Below the pieces are notes generated by a model. That model searched no databases and was not told the origin of the DNA. It saw only the letters and a list, made by a program, of their open reading frames with translations. Of a stretch of DNA of 64,000 bases, positions 8,700-16,900 are shown in pieces. Origin of the DNA: CAZRGV01 sp964599655 (lineage in GTDB: Bacteria; Planctomycetota; Planctomycetia; Isosphaerales; Isosphaeraceae); NCBI GenBank assembly GCA_964599655.1, contig CAZRGV010000012.1, positions 8,115-72,114 on the forward strand, in the 5' to 3' direction. The position numbers and the translations under genes are program-made. Numbering within the stretch: the first letter of the stretch is position 1; each line of letters starts with the position of its first letter.

Positions 8700-9196
8700 G
8701 GTCCCGCTCCGGTTGGCGAGGGACCGGCCAAGCGAATCGATGAGACACCCGCGAGGTTGATCGCGCCGATCAGGCGAGCCGCCAGTTCGTAGCGAAGGGC
8801 GTCGTCGGCCACAAGTCGAACCCGAAGCGCGCGACCCTTCAATAGCGATGCATAGCGGCGAAGGCGGTCGCCGAGCGCTGCGGGGTCGTCCACCGGCGAT
8901 CCGCTGAGTGTAAGAAGCCGGAGCCCACCCTGCGCATTGGCCTCTGCCCGGACGAGCAGGTCGGTTTCCAGGTCGAGTTCATCCGGCGGTGCCACCTCGG
9001 CCCGAGCCTGGCCAACGGAGCGCCCGGGGAGCGCGGCGGGCGACGCGGGCAGGTAAAGGTCGATTCGTGTCTCTCGTGAGGGAGGCTGAAACGTCAGGAT
9101 GAAAAACGCCAGGAGTTGAAAGGCCATGTCGAGCATGGGCGTGACGGGAAACGGCACGTCCTCGGAAAGCCCCGGCCGTCGCCTCGCCCGGCTCAT
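8696..9196 (-). CDS. ExbD/TolR-family protein (second copy)
   Basis: 166 residues. A short basic cytoplasmic start (MSRARRRPGL) is followed by a single membrane helix, PVTPMLDMAFQLLAFFILTF, with the aspartate (MLD) that carries protons in ExbD/TolR/MotB motors, and then a periplasmic domain. The ATG at 9196 overlaps the stop of the preceding exbD by 4 bases (ATGA). The frame is open further upstream but that region encodes the neighbour. It pairs with the other ExbD and with ExbB; two unlike ExbD subunits are common in planctomycete gene sets. The helix and aspartate are clear; what the motor drives is not. Confidence 0.85.
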   Translation of the reverse strand: MSRARRRPGLSEDVPFPVTPMLDMAFQLLAFFILTFQPPSRETRIDLYLPASPAALPGRSVGQARAEVAPPDELDLETDLLVRAEANAQGGLRLLTLSGSPVDDPAALGDRLRRYASLLKGRALRVRLVADDALRYELAARLIGAINLAGVSSIRLAGPSPTGAGP

Positions 9197-9666
9197 GGTT
9201 GGAGACTCCGGATCACGACCAGGGTAAATCTGGCGAAGCCGTGGGTCTGCGCGCTCGCAAGCGTTCGACGAACGTCGCCGTATGAAGCGTCGCGATCGGC
9301 GCGGACGACCACGAGCGTGGGAATCTCGGTGGCTGGCCCCCCCAACGCCTTCTGTTCTTCGCGACGAATCCTGGCCTGCTCGGCCCACCAGTCCGCCGCG
9401 GCCCGACCTTCGAGCCGACGGTCCTTATCAACCAGCAATCGGCCTTTGGCGTCGATGGCAACGACCAACCGCTCCAGCGCCAGGTTCGAACCTGGCAAGG
9501 CCGCCGGGGCGACGGGTAGCCGGACGTCCCGAGTGGCCCCTTCGATGCGAGTGCCGAAGTGGATGAGCATCATGAAGAACGTAATGAGCTGAAGAACCAC
9601 GTCGAGCAAGGGTGTCAGGTTCGGGTCGGCCCGCTCCGCACCAGTCAATCGTCCTCGTCGCGGCAT
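9193..9666 (-). CDS. ExbD/TolR-family protein (first copy)
   Basis: 157 residues. The N-terminus MPRRGRLTGAERADPNLTPLLDVVLQLITFFMMLIHF holds the classic ExbD/TolR pattern: a basic start, N-L-T-P-L-L-D with the proton-carrying Asp near residue 22, and one membrane helix. The rest is a periplasmic alpha/beta domain; IPTLVVVRADRDASYGDVRRTLASA is the usual conserved block. It lies 19 bases downstream of exbB and overlaps the second exbD by 4 bases. It should be the stator partner of ExbB in a proton-driven complex in the cytoplasmic membrane. Confidence 0.88.
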   Translation of the reverse strand: MPRRGRLTGAERADPNLTPLLDVVLQLITFFMMLIHFGTRIEGATRDVRLPVAPAALPGSNLALERLVVAIDAKGRLLVDKDRRLEGRAAADWWAEQARIRREEQKALGGPATEIPTLVVVRADRDASYGDVRRTLASAQTHGFARFTLVVIRSLQP

Positions 9667-9685
9667 GAGAATTGGACCTCCAGGC

Positions 9686-10540
9686 TCACGACTCGGGACG
9701 AGGCGGCAGGGCAGGCGCCGTTCGGCTCGATCCGGCCACCGCGGCGGCCAGCGGGTGTGGTGCTCGAACGCCGGGTGCGAACTGCTCCAGTAGAGATTCG
9801 GCCGCCAGCGCCACTTCCAGGGAGAGTCTCGAGATCCGGTTCCGGAAGATGGCGTAAAACGCGATCGCCGGGACGCTGATGCCGATTCCTTCGAGCGTGG
9901 CGATCAGAGCCGTTGAGATGCCCGCCGCCAATTCGCTTGCCTGCGGCGATTGACCGGCCGTGGCGATGACCCGGAAGCTCAGGATCATTCCGTAAACCGT
10001 CCCGAGCAACCCGATCATCGGCCCAAGTGTGCCGACCGTCGCCAGATAGGTCGTCCGATGCTCCATCTCCATGGTCGCGTCCTCGTTGGCCATTTCCATG
10101 GCCCGCTGGGCCGCGGGAAGGCCCGAGGGGAGCCGTCGCACCCCGGCGCTGAGCACCCTGGCGAGAAACGAGGTATCCATCGCGAGCTTCTGGTACGCCT
10201 CGTTGTATTTCTTCTGTCCGACCAATTCGGTCACGTCGCGAACCAGGGGTTCGGGAATGGCGACCTTGCGGCGATATTCGAAAAACATCCACGTGACCAG
10301 AGCGATCAAGTAGAACGACATGCCCAGGATCACCAGCGTGATCAGATTTCGCACGAGCCAGGATTGGAACGGCTCACCCTGGGATTGGGGAGCGGTTTCC
10401 GCCTCGCTTTCCGTCGCGATCGCGCCCGCACGCGGGCCGTCCAACCCGGCCTGGGCATGCGTGATGGCTGGCCATAGGGTAACCAGGCACATGGCGATCC
10501 AGGCAACGGCCTGGAGACGTCGAATGATCGACGACGACAA
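9686..10540 (-). CDS. exbB: ExbB/TolQ/MotA-family proton channel protein
   Basis: 284 residues: an N-terminal signal-like segment (to about residue 30, ending THAQA), an Ala/Glu-rich stretch, one membrane helix at about 68-90, a cytoplasmic part with FLARVLSAGVRRLPSG, then two helices. The family block TVGTLGPMIGLLGTVYGMI is near 170-190, and the last helix carries LIATLEGIGISVPAIAFYAIFRNR. This is the usual MotA/TolQ/ExbB architecture with an extra periplasmic N-terminal extension, as in many planctomycete and delta-proteobacterial members. It is the first gene of the exbB-exbD-exbD-membrane protein-vWA operon. No tonB, tolA, tolB or pal gene is near. Confidence 0.9.
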   Translation of the reverse strand: MSSSIIRRLQAVAWIAMCLVTLWPAITHAQAGLDGPRAGAIATESEAETAPQSQGEPFQSWLVRNLITLVILGMSFYLIALVTWMFFEYRRKVAIPEPLVRDVTELVGQKKYNEAYQKLAMDTSFLARVLSAGVRRLPSGLPAAQRAMEMANEDATMEMEHRTTYLATVGTLGPMIGLLGTVYGMILSFRVIATAGQSPQASELAAGISTALIATLEGIGISVPAIAFYAIFRNRISRLSLEVALAAESLLEQFAPGVRAPHPLAAAVAGSSRTAPALPPRPES

Positions 10541-10748
10541 GGTGGCGACCTCCTGGGCCGGGATCGAATCGGTTCCCGCCGGCCCTCGACCTCGGGGCCG
10601 TCACGTTGGATCGATCGGAACTCCTGTCTCGAGCTTAGCCGAACCTGGAAGACGCAACAACGTCACGTGGTCGGTCTTGCGCCCAGGATCGCTCGACAAG
10701 CACGCGCTCGGCGAGGGTCGAATCCGCGATCAGCCGGCCGTCAAACCG

Positions 10749-11483
10749 TCACGGCGTATGGGGCATATGTCCGTTCAGATGGAAGTCCACGACGAGCGGC
10801 AAGTGGTCGGAGGCGATTCGGGCCAGCTTCGAGTGAACGACCCGGACGTGTCGAATGGCGATGTCACCGCGGCAGAACGCCTTGTCGAGCGAGGCGACCG
10901 GCATATAGGCCGGAAACGACCGGAACCGCGAGGGGGGAGCGGTCGCCTGTTCAAAGGCATGGCGCGCGAATGGGCCTCGGGCCAGGGTGTTGCGCCAGTC
11001 GTTGAAGTCCCCGACGATCAGCGTCGGCAGGTGCGACTGTTCGTGGAAGAGGTGGTGCTCCAGCACGTGCGAAACCTGCCAGTGCCGCTCGCGCTCGGCC
11101 AGGCCGAGGTGCCAGTGAATCAGGTGCAAGAGTCCTTCAGGCGTCTCGACCACAACGATCTGCGCGCCTCTCGGCTTGCGGCGGCCCTGACGCAGTGAAA
11201 TCTGGTGCTTCGTCTGGAATGGCCATCTTGAGAGGACGAGGTTTCCATACCCGCCCGACTTGAGACGGACGTTGAGTTGGTAGAGGTTGGCCTCGGCATT
11301 CAGCATTTCGGACAGATGCTTCGGTTGGTCGTGAAACCGCGACCGCCGCACATGGCGATCCACCTCCTGAAGGCAGATCAGGTCCGGGTTTTCCTCCTCG
11401 ATGACCTCGATAATTCGCTCAATGCGGTAACGGCGGTCGCGGCCGCCAATCCCTTTGTGGATGTTGTAGCTCAGCAGTCGCAT
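10749..11483 (-). CDS. Endonuclease/exonuclease/phosphatase (EEP) family hydrolase
   Basis: 244 residues starting MRLLSYNIHKGIGG, a hallmark of a small EEP subgroup. Metal and catalytic residues appear in order: Asn in SYNIH, Glu in LICLQEVD, His in IHWHLG, the Asp/Asn pair in LIVGDFNDW and the closing Ser-Asp-His in IASDHLPLVVD. It should cleave phosphodiester or phosphomonoester bonds using Mg2+; the substrate could be a nucleic acid or a lipid head group. No signal peptide is seen, so it is probably cytoplasmic. It lies between the exbB operon and the Mit_KHE1-like gene on the same strand, close to a cardiolipin synthase gene. A similar EEP gene is often found beside phospholipase-D-type genes, so a lipid role is possible. 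Confidence 0.87.
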   Translation of the reverse strand: MRLLSYNIHKGIGGRDRRYRIERIIEVIEEENPDLICLQEVDRHVRRSRFHDQPKHLSEMLNAEANLYQLNVRLKSGGYGNLVLSRWPFQTKHQISLRQGRRKPRGAQIVVVETPEGLLHLIHWHLGLAERERHWQVSHVLEHHLFHEQSHLPTLIVGDFNDWRNTLARGPFARHAFEQATAPPSRFRSFPAYMPVASLDKAFCRGDIAIRHVRVVHSKLARIASDHLPLVVDFHLNGHMPHTP

Positions 11484-11525
11484 CGTTGACGCCGGGTCTT
11501 GGCACCACGGCTCCCTGGGATTCGT

Positions 11526-12209
11526 TCAGCGCTGAGGGGACGGTTCCGGCTCGGTTCGACCGTTCCGGCCCACGCCGATCCGTACCAGAAAAACATCCAG
11601 ACCATTCAGTCCGCAACTCTCCGCCAACCGAGTCAAACGCTCGCTGTCCGCTTGATCCAGGTGGATGTCCAGAGGTTCCAGGGGAAAAAAGGACGTTGTG
11701 ACTTCCTTGGCTTGAGCCCGCTGGATCCCGAAGAGGGCCAGCGAATGACAGATGGCGCGATAGGTGAACCAGTACCCGAACACGTTCGGCCCGGGAAGCC
11801 ACCAGAGCCCGATGCCGATCACCGGAGCCAGCACCAGATTGACCGACAACCAGATCACGTGGTGCCGCCAGCGTTGTTTCAGGTAGTCGAGCCAGGCAGT
11901 TCGCGCGGCCTCGGAGGCCATCGAGGCCGGATGGTGCAGCGTGATCGATCGGACCTTTCTCAAACCTCGCAACAGGGGTTCGTCGGGTCCGACAAAACGT
12001 TGGAGCCAGTTCCAAAGTCGCTTCAACGCCCCACCAAATCCGCCCTCTTTTTCGTGGATCGTCTTGCTCCATTGGCGGCTCTTGCGCTCGAACCAGCCTC
12101 GCAATCCCCGGCGATGATCCTCCTCGCCGTCCGACGAATCGATCGTCTCCGGCCCCTCGGCATAGAAGACGTGGCGGCGATCGTCGATACGTAGCAGAAA
12201 GACCTTCAC
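11526..12209 (-). CDS. Mit_KHE1-like (mitochondrial K+-H+ exchange-related) membrane protein
   Basis: 227 residues. The middle block HHPASMASEAARTAWLDYLKQRW, then a hydrophobic pair VIWLSVNLVLAPVIGIGLWWLPGPNVFGYW and YRAICHSLALFGIQRA, follows the order seen in the Mit_KHE1 family of yeast and plants (a His-Pro motif, two membrane segments with a P-G-P-N turn, then Y-R-x-x-x-H). In eukaryotes that family is tied to mitochondrial K+/H+ exchange; a bacterial role is not known to me. The N-terminal third is soluble and charged. It sits 42 bases downstream of the cardiolipin synthase region and just upstream of the EEP gene, all on the minus strand. The assignment is by motif pattern only. Confidence 0.6.
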   Translation of the reverse strand: MKVFLLRIDDRRHVFYAEGPETIDSSDGEEDHRRGLRGWFERKSRQWSKTIHEKEGGFGGALKRLWNWLQRFVGPDEPLLRGLRKVRSITLHHPASMASEAARTAWLDYLKQRWRHHVIWLSVNLVLAPVIGIGLWWLPGPNVFGYWFTYRAICHSLALFGIQRAQAKEVTTSFFPLEPLDIHLDQADSERLTRLAESCGLNGLDVFLVRIGVGRNGRTEPEPSPQR

Positions 12210-12254
12210 GAGCCGATCCTATGTTCTGACGAATGGGGCGACAGCGAGGTTCTT

Positions 12255-13721
12255 CTACAGGTAAGGGGACAGGAGACTCGCCAGACCGTCGCGGAGCTTC
12301 ACGGGAATACCGCGTCCACGAACCTGCTCCAGTGTCAGTGGAGTCGCTCGACTCTTCCGTTTCAGAAACTCGCCTTCAAGCGTATGTGCGAAGTCCGTGC
12401 CGTAACACTCCACGTTAACCTCGAAGTTCAAGCGAAGGCTTCGAGGGTCGATATTCGCCGAGCCAATGAAGGCCCAGGCCCGATCGACCAGCAGGAGCTT
12501 CGAGTGATCGAACGGCGGCGGGGAATACCAGACGCGACATCCACCCATCAGCAGTCGCTCGATGAACGGCATCGAGGCCCACTGCACCAGCTTCAGGTTG
12601 TTCGACCGTGGCAGCACGATATCGACCTCGACACCGCGCAGGGCCGCCACTTCCAGGGCGGACAGCAAGGCCTGGTCCGGCAGGAAGTACGGGGTGACGA
12701 TCGCCACCGATGAACGGGCCACTCCGATCGCGCCCAGGATCGTCATCAAGAGCTTGTCGTCTCCTTCATCGGGGCCATCCGGAACGCACCGAGCGGGCGT
12801 TGCTCCGACCGGTTCGAGACGCGGAAACCAAGCCTCTCCCTCGAGAACCTCGTTCGTGCAAAACGTCCAGTCGTCGACGAATAGGCGAAGCAAATCGGCC
12901 ACGACCGGACCCCTCACTCGAAAATGCAGATCGTGGTTCCGCCCTTGCGACGCCCCGTCGTGGAGAAACGTCTGGTCGATGTTCATCCCCCCCGTGAAAC
13001 CAACCCGGCCATCGGCCACAAGAATTTTACGGTGGTTCCGCAAATTGATGTACGTGATCCAGGCCGGAACCAGCGTCGGAATGAAGGTAGCAACCTTGAC
13101 TCCGACCGCTCGAAGCGGTCCAACAATCGTCGACCAACCATAACGCGAGCCGAAATCGTCGATCAGGACCCGAACCTCGACACCCCGCCGAACCGCGCGT
13201 CCCAGGGCATCGATGAACTGCCGCCCCACTCGGTCGTTATAGAAGATGTAGGTGCTGAGGGCCACCGAGCGTTTCGCCTCGTCGATCGCCTGAAGCATGG
13301 CCGGAAAGGTTTCATCCCCGTCGACCAGTGGCTCGATCACATTGCCACTGAGCAGGGGTGTTCCCGTCACCTTTTCGACCAATCGGGCCACGGGAACCAG
13401 GTGCGCATTCTCCGCCGTCAGAATCGCTCGCAGTTGCTCGGGTGAGCAAAGATGACCCGACCCGAACCCCGTTCGGTGCATGCCACGACGTAACGACCGG
13501 GCACGCCTCTGGATGCGGTTGATTCCGAGCAGGACATAGAGGGTCGTTCCCAAAAACGGGGCCAGCCAGAGAAGCCCGATCCAGCCGATCGCCGCGCGGA
13601 TCTCGCGCTTGGTCAGCAACACATGCGACGAGACAACGAGACTGATCGCAATCCCCACGAACGTTGTGAGATACGGAAACCAGTCCCGAATCCACCCCGC
13701 AACGGCAACGGCGCACGTCAT
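12255..13721 (-). CDS. cls: Cardiolipin synthase (phospholipase D superfamily)
   Basis: 488 residues: two membrane helices at the N-terminus (about 14-32 and 44-66, the PLDc_N region) and two PLD catalytic domains. The HKD motifs are HRKILVADGRVGFTGG (His230, Lys232, Asp237) and HSKLLLVDRAWAFIGSANIDPRS in the second half, so both halves of the active site are present. The length fits ClsA-type enzymes that join two phosphatidylglycerol molecules into cardiolipin. I prefer the ATG at 13721, directly before the first helix; no strong ribosome site is visible there, and an upstream ATG at 13793 would add 24 polar residues. It is divergent from uvrA. Confidence 0.88.
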   Translation of the reverse strand: MTCAVAVAGWIRDWFPYLTTFVGIAISLVVSSHVLLTKREIRAAIGWIGLLWLAPFLGTTLYVLLGINRIQRRARSLRRGMHRTGFGSGHLCSPEQLRAILTAENAHLVPVARLVEKVTGTPLLSGNVIEPLVDGDETFPAMLQAIDEAKRSVALSTYIFYNDRVGRQFIDALGRAVRRGVEVRVLIDDFGSRYGWSTIVGPLRAVGVKVATFIPTLVPAWITYINLRNHRKILVADGRVGFTGGMNIDQTFLHDGASQGRNHDLHFRVRGPVVADLLRLFVDDWTFCTNEVLEGEAWFPRLEPVGATPARCVPDGPDEGDDKLLMTILGAIGVARSSVAIVTPYFLPDQALLSALEVAALRGVEVDIVLPRSNNLKLVQWASMPFIERLLMGGCRVWYSPPPFDHSKLLLVDRAWAFIGSANIDPRSLRLNFEVNVECYGTDFAHTLEGEFLKRKSRATPLTLEQVRGRGIPVKLRDGLASLLSPYL

Positions 13722-13862
13722 GGTCTTTGAATCCACGCCACGCGTTTTTTGGTCGCAACGCTTGCGCTGATCGAACCGGGAGCTCGCATGCAATCCGCTC
13801 GCCCGGTCGCTCGTCCCACGCTGGGTAACGACGAACGCGTTTCCATCATCGAGCTATCCGAA

Positions 13863-13891
13863 TAGACAAGGTTCGCGGACACGTGTATAGT
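13863..13891 (+). promoter_or_regulatory. Sigma-70-type promoter of uvrA
   Basis: TAGACA (13863-13868) and TATAGT (13886-13891) are separated by exactly 17 bases and lie about 60 bases upstream of the uvrA ATG, in the intergenic space between cls and uvrA. I saw no obvious SOS operator overlapping it. Confidence 0.6.
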
Positions 13892-13951
13892 ACCTCATTC
13901 TGCCCCGAATGCCCCCAAGGCCGGCCGATCCAGTGGAGGGGAACCCCAGGG

Positions 13952-16900
13952 ATGGCAACGTCGGACATCGTGATCCGAGGCGCTCGCGAGCACAATCTCC
14001 GGGACGTTTCGATCGATCTTCCCCGCGGCAAACTCATCTGCTTTACCGGCGTTTCCGGCTCGGGCAAGAGCAGCCTGGCGTTCGACACTCTCTATGCGGA
14101 AGGACAAAGACGTTACGTTGAAAGCCTGTCGAGCTACGCCCGCCAATTCCTGGGTCAGATGCCCAAACCCGAGGTCGACCGGATCGACGGCCTGAGTCCC
14201 TCGATCTCGATCCAGCAGAAGACCGGGGGTCGGAATCCACGAAGTACGGTCGGGACGATCACCGAGATCAGCGACTATCTTCGCGTCCTCTTCGCCCGGG
14301 TCGGCCAGGGACATTGTCCGAAGTGTGACCGACCCGTCGTCGCTCAGACGCGCGAGCAAATCGTCGCCCGAATCATGGACCTGCCCGCCGGAACGCCTTT
14401 CGCGGTGCTCGCCCCTGTAATTCGAGGCCAAAAGGGGGAATACAAGGACCTCTTCGCCGAGCTCGGCCGGGCCGGATTCGTGCGGGTCCGGGTCGACGGT
14501 CAGGTCATGCCGATTTCGGATCACCTGGCTCTCGAGCGACAGACCAAGCACGATATCGAGGTTGTGATCGACCGGCTCAAGGCCGGTCCGACGATTCGAT
14601 CTCGACTGGCCGAGGCCGTCGAAGCTGCCTTGAAGCGAGGCGACGGCACGGTCCTCGTCGCGGCCGAAGGTCATCCCGATTTGCTGCTCTCATCGTGGTT
14701 CGCCTGCGCGGCCTGCGGCCTTGGCTTCGACCCGCCTAGCCCACAACTGTTTAGTTTTAACAGCCCGCAAGGGATGTGCGTCTCCTGCGACGGCCTCGGC
14801 GTGCGGTACGATTTCGACCCCGAACTGCTCGTGCCCGACCCATCGAAGTCGGTCTGGGAAGGAGCGATCATACCGCTTGGCCCGGTCAGGTCGATCGGCC
14901 GCTGGCGGCGGCACATTTTCGAAGGTGTCGCCGCCAATCTGGAGGCCGACCCAGAGGGGCCCCCAAAGGGTTCAATGCTCAAAGGCGCCTGGGGCAAGCT
15001 CGATCCAAAGTGGCAGCGAGCTTGGCTTTACGGAACGGGCGATCGGGTGATCGTCCACCGCTGGCGGAGCCGTGGCAAGGTCTGGTCTCACGCCGAGCCC
15101 TGGCAAGGGGTTGCTAATGAGTGGATGGCCAAGTTCAAGTCGAGCCAGGCCGGCCCCTACCGCGCGATGCTCGAGCCCTACATGCGAAGCATGACCTGCC
15201 CCGACTGCAAGGGAGCACGGTTGAACGAACGAGCCCGCGCCGTGCGGGTCGGCGGCAAGACCCTCGTTGAGCTAGGATCGTTGTCGATCGGCTCCGTCGC
15301 CCGGTTTTTCGATGCCCTGGCCGGTCAGCCCGCAGCCGACCTAACACCCAGCGAGACCCCCCTGCCCCTCGACGCCCTATCGCGCACCATCGCGGAGGAA
15401 CTCCTCAAGGAGATCCGGGGACGACTTGGGTTCCTGATCAACGTCGGCCTTGATTACCTCACGCTCGATCGTGCCGCACCGACCCTTTCGGGGGGAGAGG
15501 CCCAGCGAATCCGTCTCGCCAGCCAGGTCGGCGCGGGCCTTGTGGGAGTACTCTACATCCTTGACGAACCTTCGATCGGCCTACATCCGAGGGACAACGA
15601 CAAGCTGATCGCCACGCTCGAACGGCTTCGCGACGTCGGCAACACGGTCATCGTCGTCGAGCACGACGAAGACACGATGCGGGCGGCCGACTACCTCGTG
15701 GACTTCGGGCCCGGTCCCGGCGTCAAGGGGGGTGATATCGTCGTCTCGGGGACCCTGCCCGAGGTCGCCTCGCACAAGGAGAGCCTCACCGGACAGTATC
15801 TTTCGGGCAAGAAGGCGATCGAGATTCCGAAGGAACGTCGAAAACCCAGCGGCAAGGCGATCAAGATCGTCGGCGCCCGCCAGAACAACCTCAAGAACAT
15901 CGATGTGTCGATCCCGCTCGGTCTGTTCGTCGGCGTTACGGGCGTGAGTGGTTCGGGCAAGAGCTCATTGGTTGGTGACATCCTTCGCGACGCTCTGGCC
16001 CGCGACCTCAACGGCGCCCATACCGAGCCAGGAGAGCACGACCGGATCGAGGGACTCGACCACCTCGACAAGATCATCGACATCGATCAGTCGCCGATCG
16101 GCCGCACACCTCGCTCGAACCCCGCCACGTACATCAAGCTCTTCGACCAGATCCGAGACCTGTACGCGAAACTCCCCGACGCCAAAGCTCGAGGCTACAA
16201 GGCGGGCCGGTTCAGTTTCAACGTGCCGGGTGGCCGCTGTGAGGCCTGCGAGGGCAACGGCTCAAACCGCCTGGAGATGGATTTCCTCGCCGATGTCTGG
16301 GTGACCTGCCCGGTCTGCGAGGGGAAACGGTTCAACCGAGAGACCCTGCACGTCCGCTTCAAAGGGAAGAGCATCGCCGACGTTCTGGAGATGGACGTTC
16401 AGGAGGCGCTTGAGCACTTCACCAATGTCCCCAAAATCGCCACGATGCTTCAGACGTTGCACGATGTCGGCCTCGATTACCTGAAGCTCGGCCAGCCCTC
16501 GCCGACGCTCTCTGGCGGCGAGGCGCAGCGGATCAAGCTTGCACGAGAACTGGTCAAGAAAGGGACCGGACGGACCCTCTACATTCTCGACGAGCCGACC
16601 ACTGGTCTTCACTTCGACGACGTGAGAAAGTTGCTGGAGGTCCTCCACGGATTCACCGCGAAGGGCAACACCGTCGTCGTCATCGAGCACAATCTCGACG
16701 TGATCAAGACGGCCGACTGGCTTATCGACCTGGGACCAGAAGGCGGCGAGGGAGGCGGACGCATCGTTGCCCAGGGAACGCCCGAGGACGTGGCCAAGGT
16801 CCGCGAGAGCTACACAGGACAGGCCGTCGCGAAAGCCCTCAACGGACCGCCGCCGATCGTGAGCAGCGGCAAGAAGCGTGCCCAAAAGACTGGTCCGACG

